A stretch of 64,000 nt of DNA. It comes from Odiellus spinosus (lineage: Eukaryota > Arthropoda > Arachnida > Opiliones > Phalangiidae). How positions within the stretch are numbered: position 1 is the first letter of the stretch; each line of letters starts with the position of its first letter. The stretch covers positions 6,882,001 to 6,946,000 of the forward strand of contig OY987230.1 in NCBI GenBank assembly GCA_963920705.1, written 5' to 3'. Positions 55,786-64,000 of this stretch are shown here, piece by piece. Below the pieces are notes generated by a model. The model had not been told where the DNA came from and did not search any database. It saw nothing but the letters and a program-made list of their open reading frames with translations. A program made the position numbers and the translations under genes.

Positions 55786-55995
55786 TAAAGTAGACACGCA
55801 ACCTGACTCGATTCGGGCCTTATTTATCTTTAGAAATTTAAAATTAGCGAGGCTGTTTTTTACATACGCGAGACGTCGGTTTTACTTTTCATTTCATTTT
55901 GCTCCCATAGAACAACGAAAGAAATCGGCTCAACCAATGAGAAAAAAAATCGCCTAATTTGGTCCAAAATGGTTCCAATTAGAAAATTCCAACAG
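55786..55995 (+). mobile_element. Family H left-end fragment
   Basis: TTAAAGTAGACACGCAACC, GACTCGATTCGGGCCTTA, GCGAGACGTCGGTTTTAC, GCTCCCATAGAACAACG, TTTGGTCCAAAATGGTTCC. Confidence 0.88.
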
Positions 55996-56119
55996 TAACC
56001 GGATGTCAAACAACATTAAACTATAAACCAGAGAAAGTAAACAATGAAGTTCTCAATTCAGAGTTTTTAAATAATGTTTTCTGCTATAATTCGTATTATT
56101 CAACCTGCATGAATGAGAA

Positions 56120-56400
56120 GCAAAGGTGGGAAAACATGGCAAATGAAAACTGCCGCTAATGAAAACTGCGGAAATGGAAAACTGCGCAAAACCAAATGCG
56201 CAAATGGGATCTGCGCATTGGGACATTACCAATTCATCTCGCGCCAACCTCGCGAATATAATCACAAGATATTGAAATTGCGCAAATGGAAATCGCGCAA
56301 ATGTAAATGCGCAAATGGGAAATCGCGCAAATGTAAATGCGCAAATGGGAAACTGCGCAAGCGGACACAAACCGAAGAATTTAACAAGTCAGGTAACGTG
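56120..56400 (+). repeat. 12-18-bp tandem array interrupted by an H fragment
   Basis: Units of AAATGCGCAAATGGGAAA and GAAAACTGCGC alternate at 56128-56222 and 56277-56365. Between them (56225-56275) is a piece of family H (ATCTCGCGCCAACCTCGCG), and another H end (GTCAGGTAACGTGTCTA) closes it at 56388-56404, so the array seems to have grown inside an H copy. Confidence 0.8.
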
Positions 56401-56404
56401 TCTA

Positions 56405-57118
56405 TATTTCGTTTCGTCCTAGCTTTATCTCTAGAGAGTAGAGGAAATACGGCGTGAGGAAATAATTCATACCTGACATCATGACACTACGCGCTACAGC
56501 CCGGTCATTCTATATCTTCCTACGTTCTGGGTTTTCATAAATTAGTTCTTGATCCCTCGCACCGATAGACTAATTTTATGGAAAACACGCCATACCACAG
56601 CGGAACCATTTTCGCGAGACTGTCAATTCTAGGCGAGGTAAATGCATTGTAAAAGGAGGAAACTAATTTGCTCGAACATTCAATCGAAATAGTAAATAAA
56701 CAAAAAAGAGATGCCGGAGAGAATAAGAATCTCATTTTAATGGAAAATTCTAACTCCGTTATTAAAGCTGTCACTCGCGTCAACCTTATAGCTGCGGAGA
56801 AAATAAGCTCTAATCCCCGCCCGCCCCGTTTTAATTTGGGGAAAAAAAAAGAATAAACGTTTCGTTGGGGGCTTATAACACGGAAAAGGGGTGGTATTGG
56901 GCTTAGTGTTGTCTCCCATATTGATAGTAATATTATATAAGCTATAATTATGTCAATATACACATACGATAATATATTCAGAAGGTGATAATATGAGAAG
57001 TGAATTTCTGGGGATATCCGAATGGTTTTCTGTTATTGTTGCGTATTAGGAGTTTGACGCAACTTCCTTATTATATTGTTGGCTAGCTTATTGTATCAAG
57101 GTTAGTAATAAGTTTAAA
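56405..57118. other. No supported gene
   Basis: Overlapping 60-142-codon frames on both strands at 56535-56963 have no supporting signals. Confidence 0.35.
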
Positions 57119-57761
57119 CAGAAGCTGATTAAACCCTCCTTTGAAGTCTATTAATCTAATGTTCCATATAGCGCTCCTCTCTGTATGGGATAAGATTTCC
57201 TATTTTACTACTTCATAGCCCTTTCAACGGAAAATTTTCTCTCTTTTTTCTGGATGAGGGAGCCTTCAAAACATGTAGCATTCACGTGATTTATTCCGAG
57301 ATACTCCTGTGTGTAAGAAAGATCCCGAGCTCTAGCCTTCCCACGCGTACGATACAAGCGGAATTTGCGTGACTCTTTCAGTATAAACGTAACCTATCCA
57401 ACCGCCTCAGGTTTTTCCTTTTTTGTAAACGTTTCTTGACTTTAGTTATGCGCGGCTGGTGAGACCGTGAGAACAACCTGTCGTTTTTTTACCCAACAAA
57501 AAAACAAAATTAAACTAAGAAAATCATTGTATTCACTTTTCACGGAATCGAAGGAAATAAACTCTGGCCAAGGAACTACACCCAAAAACATATTTCCCTA
57601 TAGGGCTACTATTGGCCTGACAGTTGAATCTCGACTCCCCCTCCCGAATTATCTAACGTTAGGAGGCGTACCAATCGGGATTTTTTGAAACTTACTCCTT
57701 CAGACACCGTAAACAAGACCAGGGAGTAATATGCTCCAAAGGAGGGTTTCATCTACTTCTG
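57119..57761 (+). mobile_element. Family A inverted-repeat element, longest copy
   Basis: 643 bp, CAGAAG...CTTCTG; flanks GTTTAAA and GTTTAAG agree at six of seven bases. About 300 bp longer than the other copies in the centre (57230-57590), so the others may be its internal-deletion derivatives. The extra sequence holds no transposase that I recognise. Confidence 0.92.
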
Positions 57762-58719
57762 GTTTAAGCAAGATCTGACGTTAATTGCAAATTTCCAGAG
57801 CGCGGCCATTTAAACCTCTAACTTCTCTTATTATCTCTCGATCCTGGGTTTATCTTTCTAGAAAAACACTAAAATTGTGGCTTAGCGTTGTTACTCTATC
57901 TTAATTATTTCAAATCCAAATCAATAAGTGTTTGTTTAAATTTGGTTTCTCTAGTACGTCAGACAGACCATTCGGTCGAATGAAACAGTCTTGGGAGTAA
58001 ATCCATTAGGTCGAATAAGTGCTGAACTTGTCATTATATTCCGAAACATATAAAAGCAGAATTTATATTTCCTCTACGTCGTATAGTCGTAATACCCCCA
58101 AAAAATTCAATATCAAAATGGCAATTTCGCTTCGCAATTAATAACGGGCAAAACTCGTCTTTATTACAGGGCTAATTTCCATTTTTATATTCAAACAAAG
58201 AGCGACGCTCGGAGCGTGACGCCTTTAATTAAGTCCAGCGTTCAATCGGGCGCGTGGCAGTGACCCTTTCAGGAAGAGAACGTAATAAAAAGAATAACCC
58301 CGAAAAAGAGGAGGTAAAATCAAATCCTAGCTCGCTGAGCGGCGACAAAAGAGCCACGTACATTAATTAGATCAAAGCCAACAGAGGTAAATCAGGGAGA
58401 AAAATAAGTTAATAACGTCGAACCTATATACCTCTGTATTTCATTCTCTAAGCCTTTTGGTGGCAATTGTCTACTATAGCTATAGGGCCGCGATTAAATC
58501 TCGTGACCAATACTTAATCAGTGAAAATATACATGATTTGAATTTTTATAATACACTATAAGTGTGAGTATCTTCCCTAATCCACTCCGTCATATAGTAT
58601 TTCGCAGCCTTGGAACCCCCAAAAAATAGTTCGCGCGCATTGGTATTTGTTTCGTATTTTCCCAGGATGGGCTGCTCATTCGGATATTCCTCACACCGAA
58701 TAGTATTTTCCACGCGCTT
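57762..58719. other. No supported gene; AT-rich with balanced pocket
   Basis: At 58190-58400 composition is balanced and includes several homeodomain-like TTAATTA cores (TTTAATTAAG, ATTAATTAGA). Could be a regulatory region; no direct support. Confidence 0.3.
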
Positions 58720-58897
58720 TAGAGGTCGGTGTTTGGACAAGATAATCCAAAATATTTGGTTAATCGATTAATTATTAATAATAATCGGTTAAATATTCTA
58801 GATGACATTGGATTTATCATAGACTTCCCGAGGATAATTTCAAATTATGATTAAAGATTAAATAATTCGAAATATCTTGTCCAAACCACGACTTCTA
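58720..58897 (+). mobile_element. hAT-type MITE B2
   Basis: 178 bp, TAGAGGTCGGTGTTTGG to CCAAACCACGACTTCTA. Flanks do not give a clear 8-bp match, so it is older than the B1 copies. Confidence 0.88.
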
Positions 58898-59492
58898 TAC
58901 GCTTCATGGTACTACCATTATTTCACCAAAAATAAGGTATATCCCTGCTTTTTACGCGCTGAAATATTAAGGGGGAATTATAATTCATTTATTTTAATGA
59001 CCCTTCTCGTCTATTTAGAAAGAAAATAAAGTTCACTCTTCAACAAAAGCGAAGGTACTTTTCCCGCTTTTTTTAAGTAAATATTAAAAAAAAAAAAAAA
59101 AAAAAAAAACTTTAATCCTCCATGACGCTTCCGTGACAGTTTAGGGGCTTGAATTTTGAAATAGTGGCGTCGTATATTTCGTGTGACTATATTTTCTAAG
59201 GGTAGGGTAGTGATACTCGCTAGTTTAGGTGGTTCCAATTAAGTCTGCTAAATACTTTAGTAAGCTAATCTGGAAAACGAGTGTAACGAGGATGGGTCTG
59301 TGGGTCCCGAATTCAAGAACACATGTATATAGTTAAAGACGGGCCTGATGAGGTCACTATCGTTTAGACTGCATGGATCCCCAAAATTAGATAAAAAATG
59401 GTAGGGAATACTGGATTATTTAGCCATTGTTCGGTTCTATCAATTTCTATCAATAATAAAAAGTAACAAAGACTAGGATCGGGAACCTTGAG
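58898..59492. other. No supported gene
   Basis: A run at 59087-59110; nothing recognised. Confidence 0.45.
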
Positions 59493-59672
59493 TAGAGATC
59501 GGGGTTTGGACAAAATAACCCACAACTATCAGTTAATCAGTTAATCATAAAAAAATAATCGGAAAATTATTCGCGATTACATTGGATTTATCATAGACTT
59601 TCCTCGAAAAATATTAAGTTATGAATAAAGATAAAATAATCAGAGATTTTCTTGTCCAAACCCCGATCTCTA
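59493..59672 (+). mobile_element. hAT-type MITE B1
   Basis: Complete, 180 bp; flanks ACCTTGAG and ACGCTGAG match at six of eight positions. Confidence 0.93.
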
Positions 59673-59696
59673 ACGCTGAGGAGAAACGGCCTCTAT

Positions 59697-59760
59697 AACC
59701 GCGTTCACACTTGAGACTTTGAAACAGTTTTGAGCCGTTTTGGAAAGGTCAAACTATAAA
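59697..59760 (+). mobile_element. Family I end fragment
   Basis: ACCGCGTTCACACTTGAGAC and AACAGTTTTGAGCCGTTTTG resemble the I terminus. Confidence 0.45.
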
Positions 59761-59811
59761 GTTTTGGGGTCAACTGTAGACCCCATGTAACAAACATTCA
59801 ATTCATTTCTG

Positions 59812-59877
59812 CAGATTAAATTGGCGCGAGATCAATTTGATGGTCGGAATCGAGTCAGGTTGCGTGTCTACTTTAAA
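59812..59877 (-). mobile_element. Family H end fragment
   Basis: AAATTGGCGCGAGATC, GAATCGAGTCAGG, TTGCGTGTCTACTTTAA. It abuts a P fragment at 59878. Confidence 0.85.
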
Positions 59878-60034
59878 GCGCTGTTGAAGGCTGAAATAAT
59901 ATGATTGGCCGAAATTTATATTTACTTTTATTCAAACTTAACCAAACTTTGGAAATTAATTTAACCACCAAAAACGCGTCTAAAAATTGTTCGAAAACTT
60001 TCGAATCCGTTTTTAGCTCCAATTTTCCTTTTAA
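59878..60034 (+). mobile_element. Family P right half
   Basis: TTGAAGGCTGAAATAATATG, CGAAATTTATATTTACTTTT, TTCAAACTTAACCAAACTTT, TTTTAGCTCCAATTTTCC and the closing TTAA at 60031-60034. Confidence 0.8.
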
Positions 60035-60739
60035 GAACTATATGTCCCCTATAGGAGCTCCGAATTATACAACCTACATCTACGCCTATAGTTCCATCAC
60101 CATTTCTCCTCTTAATGCACCCTTAAAAGGGTTTATAGTCGCACGGATCAAGAACTTTTTGTAATATACCCGAGAAATGTAATATAAAATAAATTACCAA
60201 TTTCCAGCCGCCCGTGGAAAAAGCATCCTATGAGCGCGTGCGCTGGATCGTAAGAGAGAACGCAACATTTCAAAAAGGCGAACTGTATTACAGGGAGTAG
60301 GTACACCCCCTTTTTTTCTCCCTCTCGGAGCGAGTAAAAGAGTGGAGAACTCTGATTTTGTTTCTGATCTCGATTCGAGTCAGACTCGTTACGTTCAAGC
60401 TCGCTTCGGATTTTATATAACCATATAAAATATAACGCTTCCTCGTATGTTTAATATTACTGAAATTAGTTTAAATTACGTGTCAAAGATTCCTATTTCG
60501 TTAATTTAATTAAAAATAAATAAATATTATTAATACAAGTCGGAAGGAAACTTTAGGTAAAAGGTAAGAGTTTTCCCAAAACTTTTTAAAATCGTAGTTT
60601 TCATTTTTCAAATCTTGAAATTTGCCTTAATGATAATGTCTTGTCAATCGTTAAATTATCGAGTTCATTTCGGAATGTCTCGACGATTCTTTCAATTTCA
60701 AACTTAACTAATTTAACAGGAATTAAACTTTATAAACTT
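60035..60739. other. No supported gene
   Basis: No recognised feature apart from CpG-containing 60225-60420. Confidence 0.4.
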
Positions 60740-60900
60740 TTAAAGGGTAGAAACGTAACCTGACTCGATTCGGGCAGCTTGTCAAATTGATCTCCCGCCA
60801 AACTAGCGAATTTAATCATAAGAGATTGAAAACATTCGCGGAGGGAGTTTTTACTTTTCATTTTAATGTGATTCCATAGAATAACGAAAGAAATAGGCTT
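60740..60900 (+). mobile_element. Family H left-end fragment
   Basis: TTAAAGGGTAGAAACG, AACCTGACTCGATTCGGG, CTCCCGCCAAACTAGCG, GATTCCATAGAATAACG. Confidence 0.85.
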
Positions 60901-61039
60901 AACTAAAACACATTATTTTTCATAGACAGTCTAACTTAATACTGAAATCTACACATGGTCCGGCCTCCAACCAAAAGATTAAATTGTCTCACCTTTGGGT
61001 GGAAAAAAGAGACGGGAACGATTAAAAAAGTTGATTCTG

Positions 61040-61740
61040 CCAAGGATATACAGTAGAAAACTGTTTATTTTTAGACTAATATCTTCCAATCATAGAAAAA
61101 TGTTTATTTTTAGACTAATATTTGCCAATCATAGAGCACTGATTTTTCGACGAATTTCTGCCAAGCATAGAAAATGATTTTTCGACTAACTTAATTCTGC
61201 TAAGCATAAAGAACCGGTTTCTCGACTAACTTCTGCCAAGCATAGAAAACAGGTTTATCCGAGGGGTCCGACACTCTTGAATTCGCTGTACACCTGAGTT
61301 CACCAAGTTCAACTTTGACAGGTAGACTGCCAAACATAGAGAACCGATTTTTCGACTAACTTCTACCAGAGGGGGCTGACACTCGCGAACTCAGGTGTAC
61401 AAAATTGTTAGAACTCTTTGCACTATCAAAGCTGAACTCGGAGTTCATAGGAGTTCGAACTCAATGCACTGTCAAAGTTGAACTCAGTAAACTCAGGTGT
61501 ACAGCGAATTCAAGAGTGTCGGACCCATCGCTTCTACCAGTCATAGAGAATCAATTTTTCGACTAACTTCTGCAAGCATAGAGAACCGGTTTCTCGACTA
61601 ACGTCTGCCAAACATAGATAACCGGTTTCTCGACTAACGTCTGCCAAACATAGAGAACCGGTTTTTTGACCAACTTCCACTAATAATAGAGAACCGGTTT
61701 TTTCGACTAATTTCCTCCAAGCATAAAGAACAGGCTATTC
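61040..61740 (+). repeat. ~36-bp tandem array, interrupted
   Basis: Units of GAACCGGTTTCTCGACTAAC then TTCTGCCAAGCATAGA, worn on the left (ATTTTTAGACTAATATTTGCC) and cleaner to the right. Two pieces of another element split it at 61264 and 61372. Confidence 0.92.
61264..61526. mobile_element. Inverted-repeat element pieces inside the 36-bp array
   Basis: 61264-61320 (GGGTCCGACACTCTTGAATTC, ACACCTGAGTTCACC, AACTTTGACAG) is repeated inverted at about 61468-61526. Between them are one array unit (61322-61370) and a related left end (GGGGCTGACACTCGCGAAC, 61372). The second piece (61372-61526) looks like a small complete element. Confidence 0.75.
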
Positions 61741-61865
61741 GGAGGATTTTTTAGAGTTAATGCGTTAACTACATAATTTGGAGCTTTTTAATCGATTTGA
61801 TTGACCGTTACATCCTCATTTTGAAGCGAGTTAACCCGCAGCCACTCCCTTTTCGGGTTAGTGAA

Positions 61866-61875
61866 CGTTATAAAA
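61866..61875 (+). promoter_or_regulatory. TATA box-like sequence
   Basis: GTTATAAAAGGC in a GC-richer context (ACCCGCAGCCACTCCC upstream). A good TATA match, but no coding exon was found downstream before the C element at 62148. Confidence 0.2.
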
Positions 61876-61979
61876 GGCTTCGTTCAATTCGTGTTTCGCG
61901 TGACAAGGTTGTTTTGGTGTAACGATACCAAGATTAAAAGCGAGAAAAATAATACGCTGCTTTCGAGTGTAACGTAAAG

Positions 61980-61999
61980 TTATATATATATATATATAT
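61980..61999. repeat. (TA)n microsatellite
   Basis: About ten TA dinucleotides. Confidence 0.85.
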
Positions 62000-62147
62000 T
62001 TTTTTGGATCGATTGTTTCAAATATTAAAATTAAATGGATATTCGATAATCAACACGAGTAACTTTTTTAAATTGAGTATGAACGTCAAAAATGTATAAA
62101 AACATGATTAAAACTCACCAAAGGTTTCCCAAATTTTATAATTATCA

Positions 62148-62549
62148 TTAAAAGGAGAATGCAGCCTAACAAAAAGTGATTTTTAATCGATTATTTATCG
62201 GTAAAATAGGCCTAATCCACCAGTAAACAAAAATTACAAACAAATATTAAACTTATCAGAAAAATAGGCTTAGCTGGATTCATGGAGATGCCCTGAATTT
62301 CTTATCATTGATGGGTCAGCGACCAATAATTGGGGAGATCTCGCCTTAACGACGGGCATTTGTTCATTGGTCGCTGACCCATCAATGTGACGAAATTCAG
62401 GATCTTAAACTAAGCCTAATTTGTGGTAAGTTTTAAATTGATTTCTAGTTTAATATTTGATTGTTAAAAGTTTTACCGCTACATTAAGCCAATTTAAACG
62501 ATAAAGACGTAATCGATAAAAAAATTGTAAGGTTGCATTCTTCCTTTAA
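62148..62549 (+). mobile_element. Family C MITE, complete
   Basis: 402 bp from TTAA to TTAA: AAGGAGAATGCAGCC at the left, GGTTGCATTCTTCCT at the right. Inner AATAGGCTTAGCTGG-ATTCATGG, and the pair GGGTCAGCGACCAAT with ATTGGTCGCTGACCC. Confidence 0.92.
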
Positions 62550-63025
62550 TAGTTGGCAACTACTTTTTACGCACGAGATTAACAGTGATTATCAACCTTT
62601 AGTTTCAAACAAAATTAAACTAAAAACCAAAAGTTGGGAAGAAAAAGAGTCAAATCGGGTTAAAATGAGAGAAAATCCTCTCGGGATTATAAAAACCCGC
62701 AAGAGCAAAAGTACTCCTAGCTCCAGAGGCTTTTCTTAGCGCGATTAAAGTAACACTGTCACCCATTTCTCTCCAAAAACTAAATGCCATGGAGTACGAG
62801 TAAACTTTTTCGTAAATAATTGAGAAGCCACACCACCTTCAAGAAACGTATACCATTGTCACGCTTGCAATAACGACCCGATAAACCCAATACCACCCTT
62901 CCGTCATGATCAACATTAATAAGCTTATATACATAATAAACAGTAAAATAAAATCGTTTAAATATTACAACGGCTAAAAATCTTGCCCGAGAGCTTGCTG
63001 GGAAAAGAAAATGTACCGGATTGGC
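62550..63025. other. No supported gene
   Basis: A 68-codon forward frame at 62533-62739 starts inside the C element; not supported. Confidence 0.4.
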
Positions 63026-63204
63026 TAGAGATCGGGGTTTGGACAAAATAATCCACAATTATAAGTTAATCAGTTAATCATAAAAAAATAATCGGAAAAT
63101 TATTCGCGATTACATTGGATTTATCATAGACTTTCCTCGAAAAATTTCAAGTCATGAATAAAGATAAAATAATCAGAAATTTCTTGTCCAAACCCCGATC
63201 TCTA
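63026..63204 (+). mobile_element. hAT-type MITE B1
   Basis: Complete 179 bp, perfect 8-bp duplication GGATTGGC. Confidence 0.97.
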
Positions 63205-63339
63205 GGATTGGCTGAGTTTGGTTACGTGAATGCCACGCGGATCACTGAATACTGTATTTTCACGCAAGTGGTTTTCATTGAAGCGCCTATAGAGAGAGGA
63301 AGCACCTTGAACCGCGCGTTACACATAAGCTATAGGTTA

Positions 63340-63624
63340 CACTAGCATTTCATAATCAATTTGAAACGGTGAAATCAAATCGATATTCAACGCGTCAGGA
63401 ATCGTTTCAAGCGTCACGTGTTCACACATTATCGTTATAAATCGATTTATCGCAACTTCATCTATCGGTTGTTGAAACCGAATCGGTACGAAACTGGTTA
63501 CCGAAACAGTTTCGAGAAATCGAATCAAATCGATTCGAGAAAAGACGGTTTCCCGTTTACACGACTCTAGCGAAACGATTTGAAACGATTTAAATCGATT
63601 CTAAAGCCTAGTATGAACGCGGCT
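63340..63624 (-). mobile_element. Family I element, copy 2
   Basis: Inverse of the copy at 20359: GTGAAATCAAATCGATATTC, GTCACGTGTTCAC, CATCTATCGGTTGTTG, CGACTCTAGCG, ending AGCCTAGTATGAACGCGGCT. A 63-codon reverse frame aligns with the frame of copy 1. Confidence 0.85.
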
Positions 63625-63629
63625 CAAGA

Positions 63630-63712
63630 CTTTCCGCGGATAATTTAAAAATATGAAAAAAGACAAAATAATGACAAATCAAATATCTTGTCTAAACCCT
63701 GACCTCAATACC
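63630..63712 (+). mobile_element. hAT-type MITE B2, right-end fragment
   Basis: AGACTTTCCGCGGATAATTT, AAAGACAAAATAATGACAAAT, CTTGTCTAAACCCTGACCTC. Directly follows the family I end. Confidence 0.75.
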
Positions 63713-64000
63713 ATCGTACGGTAACTTATTAAGAATTATATTTAATAATATTTCATTTTTGAGCTCTCTTTAAGCACGGGTTAATTGATTAACCCTTTTA
63801 GCTAATCTTATCACTTTTGGAATAATAATTTTATTATCCTAGCCTCTGAGTAATGAGTACGTGTTTCACTTCATATTTCTTTTTAATAAAAGGTCAAATG
63901 TTAAGATGCCTTATGTTCGCCTTCTCGTTGCTGGGAAGAATTTACCATTTTTTTTTCAAACCACTTCTTAAAAAAGAAAGTACAATTCGAAATTAGATTG
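63713..64000. other. No supported gene
   Basis: AT-rich, no recognised feature. Confidence 0.5.

Noticed and set aside
56535..56963. 142-codon reverse frame overlapping forward frames
   Set aside because: Hydrophobic, AT-driven composition with competing frames on both strands and no promoter or splice support.

Overview
The window reads as AT-rich nuclear DNA of a eukaryote, most likely an invertebrate animal; I cannot name the species. The evidence is one well-supported intron-containing gene with TATA box, consensus splice sites and AATAAA signal, a likely signal-peptide exon, no operon-like gene packing, and dense repeats of eukaryotic type (short inverted-repeat DNA transposons with target-site duplications, tandem satellites, microsatellites). 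Nothing suggests bacterial, plasmid or viral DNA. All identities were judged by eye, without alignment or database search.

Genes are few. The best is a two-exon gene at 40501-41825 (222 residues after splicing) with a TATA box at about 40364 and a poly(A) signal at 41960. It matches no family I recognise. Just behind it lies an array of eighteen 28-bp units, each with a GGCCATCTTG core like a YY1/Pho site. A second good candidate is a first coding exon with a signal peptide at 18277-18409, under a TATA box at 18144; its downstream exons were not found. A 50-codon reading frame at 30735-30887 lies inside an intact inverted-repeat element (30516-31311). A weak exon candidate is at 16805-16945.

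The rest is mainly mobile and tandem repeats. (1) A ~179-bp hAT-type MITE (called B1 here) has nine copies, seven with perfect or near-perfect 8-bp target duplications; a diverged relative (B2) has five. (2) Several families end in TTAA followed by AGGG or a similar start: C, D, P, Y and probably H. (3) Three families (A, L, O) start with CA, end with TG and are flanked by 7-bp duplications. (4) Other dispersed families: G (~500 bp), I (~270 bp), U, M, E, F, R, S, W and Q. Several are nested: B1 in B2, B1 plus B2 in H, Y in G, G in I, R at a G end.

Layout: 1-4443 mixed elements; 4444-5998 a perfect 320-bp inverted repeat with an 827-bp spacer; 6051-11110 a 100-bp satellite with about 48 units and duplicated multi-unit blocks; 11195-16122 palindromic and hAT elements; 17041-18000 a pyrimidine-rich tandem array; 18144-18409 the signal-peptide exon; 18761-31311 nested MITEs, palindromes and a degenerate tandem array; 31698-32525 and 39560-39925 two arrays of the same satellite; 33636-38926 more MITEs; 40364-42510 the spliced gene and its YY1-like array; 43540-63712 further element copies, a 23-bp array (46733-47130) and a 36-bp array (61040-61740). 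The most unusual points are the perfect 320-bp inverted repeat, the ORF-carrying O element with its 7-bp duplication, the unknown gene beside the YY1-like array, and a repeat family (M) carrying textbook heat-shock elements.
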